22,796 nt of DNA from a virus: IMG/VR virus record IMGVR_UViG_3300035487_000976, positions 1-22,796 of that record; one strand, written 5' to 3'. Within the stretch, counting starts at the first letter, position 1; every line of letters starts with the position of its first letter. A program made the position numbers and the translations under genes. The notes below the pieces were generated by a model. That model was not told the DNA's origin, made no database searches, and saw only the letters and a list, made by a program, of their open reading frames with translations. Below are positions 21,307 to 22,796 of this stretch, piece by piece.

Positions 21307-21564
21307 ATGTTAAATAAGATATCAGAAATCTTTGCTTCTTGGCGAATTCAATATGACCCAAACAAAGAACAGTCAGAATTAGCAGCTGAAAGAATTAAAA
21401 TTTGTGATGCTTGCGAAAATAAACAAGAAGTCCCGGTAATTCATTGTGGACTTTGTGGATGTTTATTAAAATCAAAGATTTATTCACCGAATATTGGAGC
21501 ATGTCCTCAAGATAAATGGAGAGATGTGGAAGAGAAATATTATAAACAAAACAAAGATGAGTAG
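21307..21564 (+). CDS. Zinc-ribbon-like protein, 85 aa
   Basis: Cysteines at 33, 36, 47, 50, 52 and 66 in ICDAC, HCGLCGC and GACPQDKW form a CxxC...CxxC zinc ribbon with extra cysteines. The N-terminal helix (MLNKISEIFASW) and the RIKICDAC and CPQDKWRDV frames recur in small unknown proteins of phages and Bacteroidota as far as I recall. The function is unknown: nucleic-acid or protein binding is plausible. It overlaps the following membrane protein gene by 8 bases. Confidence 0.78.
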   Translation: MLNKISEIFASWRIQYDPNKEQSELAAERIKICDACENKQEVPVIHCGLCGCLLKSKIYSPNIGACPQDKWRDVEEKYYKQNKDE

Positions 21565-21781
21565 AACAACAAAAATTTTAGTATCGATAGCCAGGCAATT
21601 GATCACAGTATCAGTATCTTCACTTCTGGTTGCATTACCAGTACAATGGTTATGGAATAACTGTTTAGTTGGAGCAGTTAACGGTATTAATCCGATTGGC
21701 TTCTGGCAGTCTGTTGGAATATTTGCATTATTTACAATTTTGTTTAAGGATATATCTAAAAGAAAACCAAATGAAGATTAA
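21557..21781 (+). CDS. Small two-helix membrane protein, 74 aa
   Basis: Hydrophobic segments at about 7-30 (ILVSIARQLITVSVSSLLVA) and 46-64 (IGFWQSVGIFALFTILFKDI) are joined by a loop WNNCLVGAVNGIN. The end is basic and acidic (SKRKPNED). I chose the ATG at 21557, 8 bases inside the zinc-ribbon gene, since upstream codons only shadow that gene. The short size and two helices would allow a holin-like function but there is no lysis gene beside it, so the function is unknown. Confidence 0.75.
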   Translation: MSRTTKILVSIARQLITVSVSSLLVALPVQWLWNNCLVGAVNGINPIGFWQSVGIFALFTILFKDISKRKPNED

Positions 21782-22016
21782 TATAACAGAAACTCCTAGA
21801 GAGGTTTACTTTGCGAAGACACTTGAATTCGCAGTAGAGGTTGAAGGTAAAGAATTAACATTTAGACATTGGGAAGACAATAATGGAACCGAGTTCTATG
21901 TTTTAAAAGAAGACAATTGGGTTATTTCACCTGAAGAATATTCATGGATTGAAGATTTATGTTTTCAAGAAATGATTTACGAAGGCATGCCGATTGGAGA
22001 ATTAGAACAAGAATAA
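21771..22016 (+). CDS. Hypothetical protein, 81 aa
   Basis: Starts at ATG 21771, overlapping the membrane protein stop by 11 bases. The product is acidic with many aromatic residues (LTFRHWEDNNGTEFYVLKED, WVISPEEYSWIEDL) and looks like a small beta domain followed by a helix; no motif is recognised. The fourth gene in a chain of overlapping starts, and followed by the repeated hairpin-plus-promoter module. Confidence 0.7.
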   Translation: MKINITETPREVYFAKTLEFAVEVEGKELTFRHWEDNNGTEFYVLKEDNWVISPEEYSWIEDLCFQEMIYEGMPIGELEQE

Positions 22017-22031
22017 AACTTTTTTGAAAAT

Positions 22032-22090
22032 AAATCACTCCAGATTTTTTTATGTCATATAAAATGATTATATTTAACTATAATTAAAAA
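22032..22090 (+). promoter_or_regulatory. Repeated hairpin-plus-promoter module, copy 2
   Basis: AAATC (22033-22037) and GATTT with an ACTCCA loop form a small hairpin ending in a T-run, followed by TGTCATATAAAATGATTATATTTAACTATAATTAAAAA. The hairpin and ATGTC parts match 2652-2674, and TGATTATATTTAACTATAAT matches the module at 22378-22397. TATATTTA at 22070-22077 is the candidate -7 box. The gene starts at 22101. Confidence 0.65.
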
Positions 22091-22100
22091 ACTAATAGAT

Positions 22101-22322
22101 ATGTCAACAGAATTAAAATCACTTAAAGGTCAATTTCACAGTCAAAAGACAAATGAAATGGAAGACACTAAGATGTCACTAACAAGATTTAGTGGAGGTA
22201 AAGAGGGTATGAAGCTACAATTAACGATGAGAACTCAAGGAGACTTCTTTACTCATATTACTCTTAACAAAAAACAAATTAAAAAGTTAGTCAAAGAACT
22301 TCAAGAAAACTTTGAACTATAA
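22101..22322 (+). CDS. Hypothetical protein, 73 aa
   Basis: A basic small protein (MSTELKSLKGQFHSQKTNEM at the start) with two likely beta strands in the middle (MKLQLTMRTQGDFFTHITL) and a basic amphipathic helix at the end (KKQIKKLVKELQENFEL). No membrane helix, no recognised motif. It is preceded by its own promoter-like module and followed by another, so it is a single-gene unit, the arrangement of early phage genes that act on the host; this is inference. Confidence 0.7.
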   Translation: MSTELKSLKGQFHSQKTNEMEDTKMSLTRFSGGKEGMKLQLTMRTQGDFFTHITLNKKQIKKLVKELQENFEL

Positions 22323-22359
22323 TTGTTAATAACTTTTTGAAAATAATTCACCAAAAGTT

Positions 22360-22400
22360 TTCCCGATTCAATTAAATTGATTATATTTAACTATAATTAA
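22360..22400 (+). promoter_or_regulatory. Promoter module, copy 3
   Basis: TGATTATATTTAACTATAAT (22378-22397) and the following TAAAAAAC are nearly identical to the module at 22065-22093, while the sequence upstream differs (AAAAGTTTTCCCGATTCAAT). The A-rich leader ends at the ATG at 22414. TATATTTA at 22382-22389 fits the Bacteroidota -7 box and TTTTCCC is about 20 bases upstream. Confidence 0.6.
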
Positions 22401-22413
22401 AAAACAAACAAAC

Positions 22414-22701
22414 ATGACACAATTTAAAGACCTTATTTTCAAAGACCACCATCACATGATTAACGCACATCATGTATTCGATAACGATTGGGAGATCTCA
22501 GTTTCAGCAGGTACTGGAATATACTGTACACCTAAAGAAAATCTTAAAAATCAAGAATCTTTCTCATCTTTTGAGGTTGCAATCTTTAATCAAAACGGAG
22601 ACTACGCAACAAGTGAAGTTTTACAAATTGACGATGAAGTTGTTGGATGGCAAGGAAGAGAGGATATTAATAACATTATAGAAATGATAATCTCACAATA
22701 A
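22414..22701 (+). CDS. Hypothetical protein, 95 aa
   Basis: Acidic protein with an unusual His-rich start (DHHHMINAHHV, 11-21) and beta-rich centre (DWEISVSAGTGIYCTP, SFSSFEVAIFNQNGDY), ending in a short helix (INNIIEMIISQ). The histidine cluster could bind metal but there is no recognised zinc motif. Leader aaaaaacaaacaaacatg is the usual A-rich type. It overlaps the following partial gene by one base. Confidence 0.7.
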   Translation: MTQFKDLIFKDHHHMINAHHVFDNDWEISVSAGTGIYCTPKENLKNQESFSSFEVAIFNQNGDYATSEVLQIDDEVVGWQGREDINNIIEMIISQ

Positions 22702-22796
22702 TGAAAGAAATACTTAAAACTAGAGTTGCATTTTACGTTGGATTCGGAGTAATGTATGTTATATTATCAGAAATAGTAGGTTTTGAATATACTGTA
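22701..22796 (+). CDS. Partial small membrane protein (3' end outside window)
   Basis: An ATG in the stop codon of the preceding gene (TAATG) opens a frame still open at the window edge, with 32 codons visible. The product starts MKEILKTRVAFYVGFGVMYV and contains a hydrophobic helix at about 9-27 after a positively charged start, so it is likely a membrane protein. Too little is visible for a function. Confidence 0.6.
   Translation, partial: MKEILKTRVAFYVGFGVMYVILSEIVGFEYTV

Overview
The window looks like part of an AT-rich genome of a T4-type contractile-tailed phage (myovirus), probably one infecting a Bacteroidota host. Phage identity rests on a syntenic block in T4 order: neck protein (gp14-like), small terminase (gp16), large terminase (gp17), tail sheath (gp18) and tail tube (gp19), with two T4 replication proteins upstream (clamp loader gp44 and RNase H). 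The host is inferred from the signals in front of genes: most starts have A-rich leaders (such as aaaaaaacatg or aacaaaatg) and no convincing Shine-Dalgarno sequence, and the putative early promoters carry a TANNTTT element, both typical of Bacteroidota. No tRNA, CRISPR array, insertion sequence or integrase was seen, and there is no gap over 300 bases without a gene.

Layout. (1) 1-853: the end of a coiled-coil protein meets an opposing minus-strand gene of unknown function; Rho-independent-type hairpins for the plus strand lie at and inside the end of the opposing gene. (2) 920-4525: replication and modification genes, namely the clamp-loader ATPase, a GT2-type glycosyltransferase, T4-type RNase H, a 58-residue protein, and a protein proposed here as a divergent clamp-loader small subunit. 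(3) 4542-10104: an unknown protein, a duplicated four-helix membrane protein, a neck protein enlarged by extra beta domains, and both terminase subunits. (4) 10161-15175: an enlarged sheath protein, the tube protein, a strong terminator, a ribbon-helix-helix-like small protein, and two overlapping ORFs in the place where tail assembly chaperones usually lie, with a possible +1 frameshift site (CTT TAA). (5) 15215-18592: a 1125-residue, very hydrophobic, repeat-rich protein interpreted as the tape measure. (6) 18664-22796: short, tightly packed accessory genes: a membrane-anchored coiled coil, a conserved unknown, a thioredoxin-like protein, a staphylococcal-type nuclease, an RmlC-type sugar epimerase, a zinc-ribbon protein, small membrane proteins and small unknowns.

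How it fits together. The left part supplies DNA synthesis and primer removal; the centre builds the head-tail connector, packages DNA and makes the contractile tail; the right part looks like host-interaction or metabolic cargo. Two classes of candidate promoter are visible: a TATATAA element 20-50 bases ahead of several structural genes (T4-late-like), and a longer repeated module (CACTCCAGATTTTTTTATGTC followed by TGATTATATTTA) ahead of RNase H and the small right-hand genes (early/middle-like). Everything is on the plus strand except one gene.
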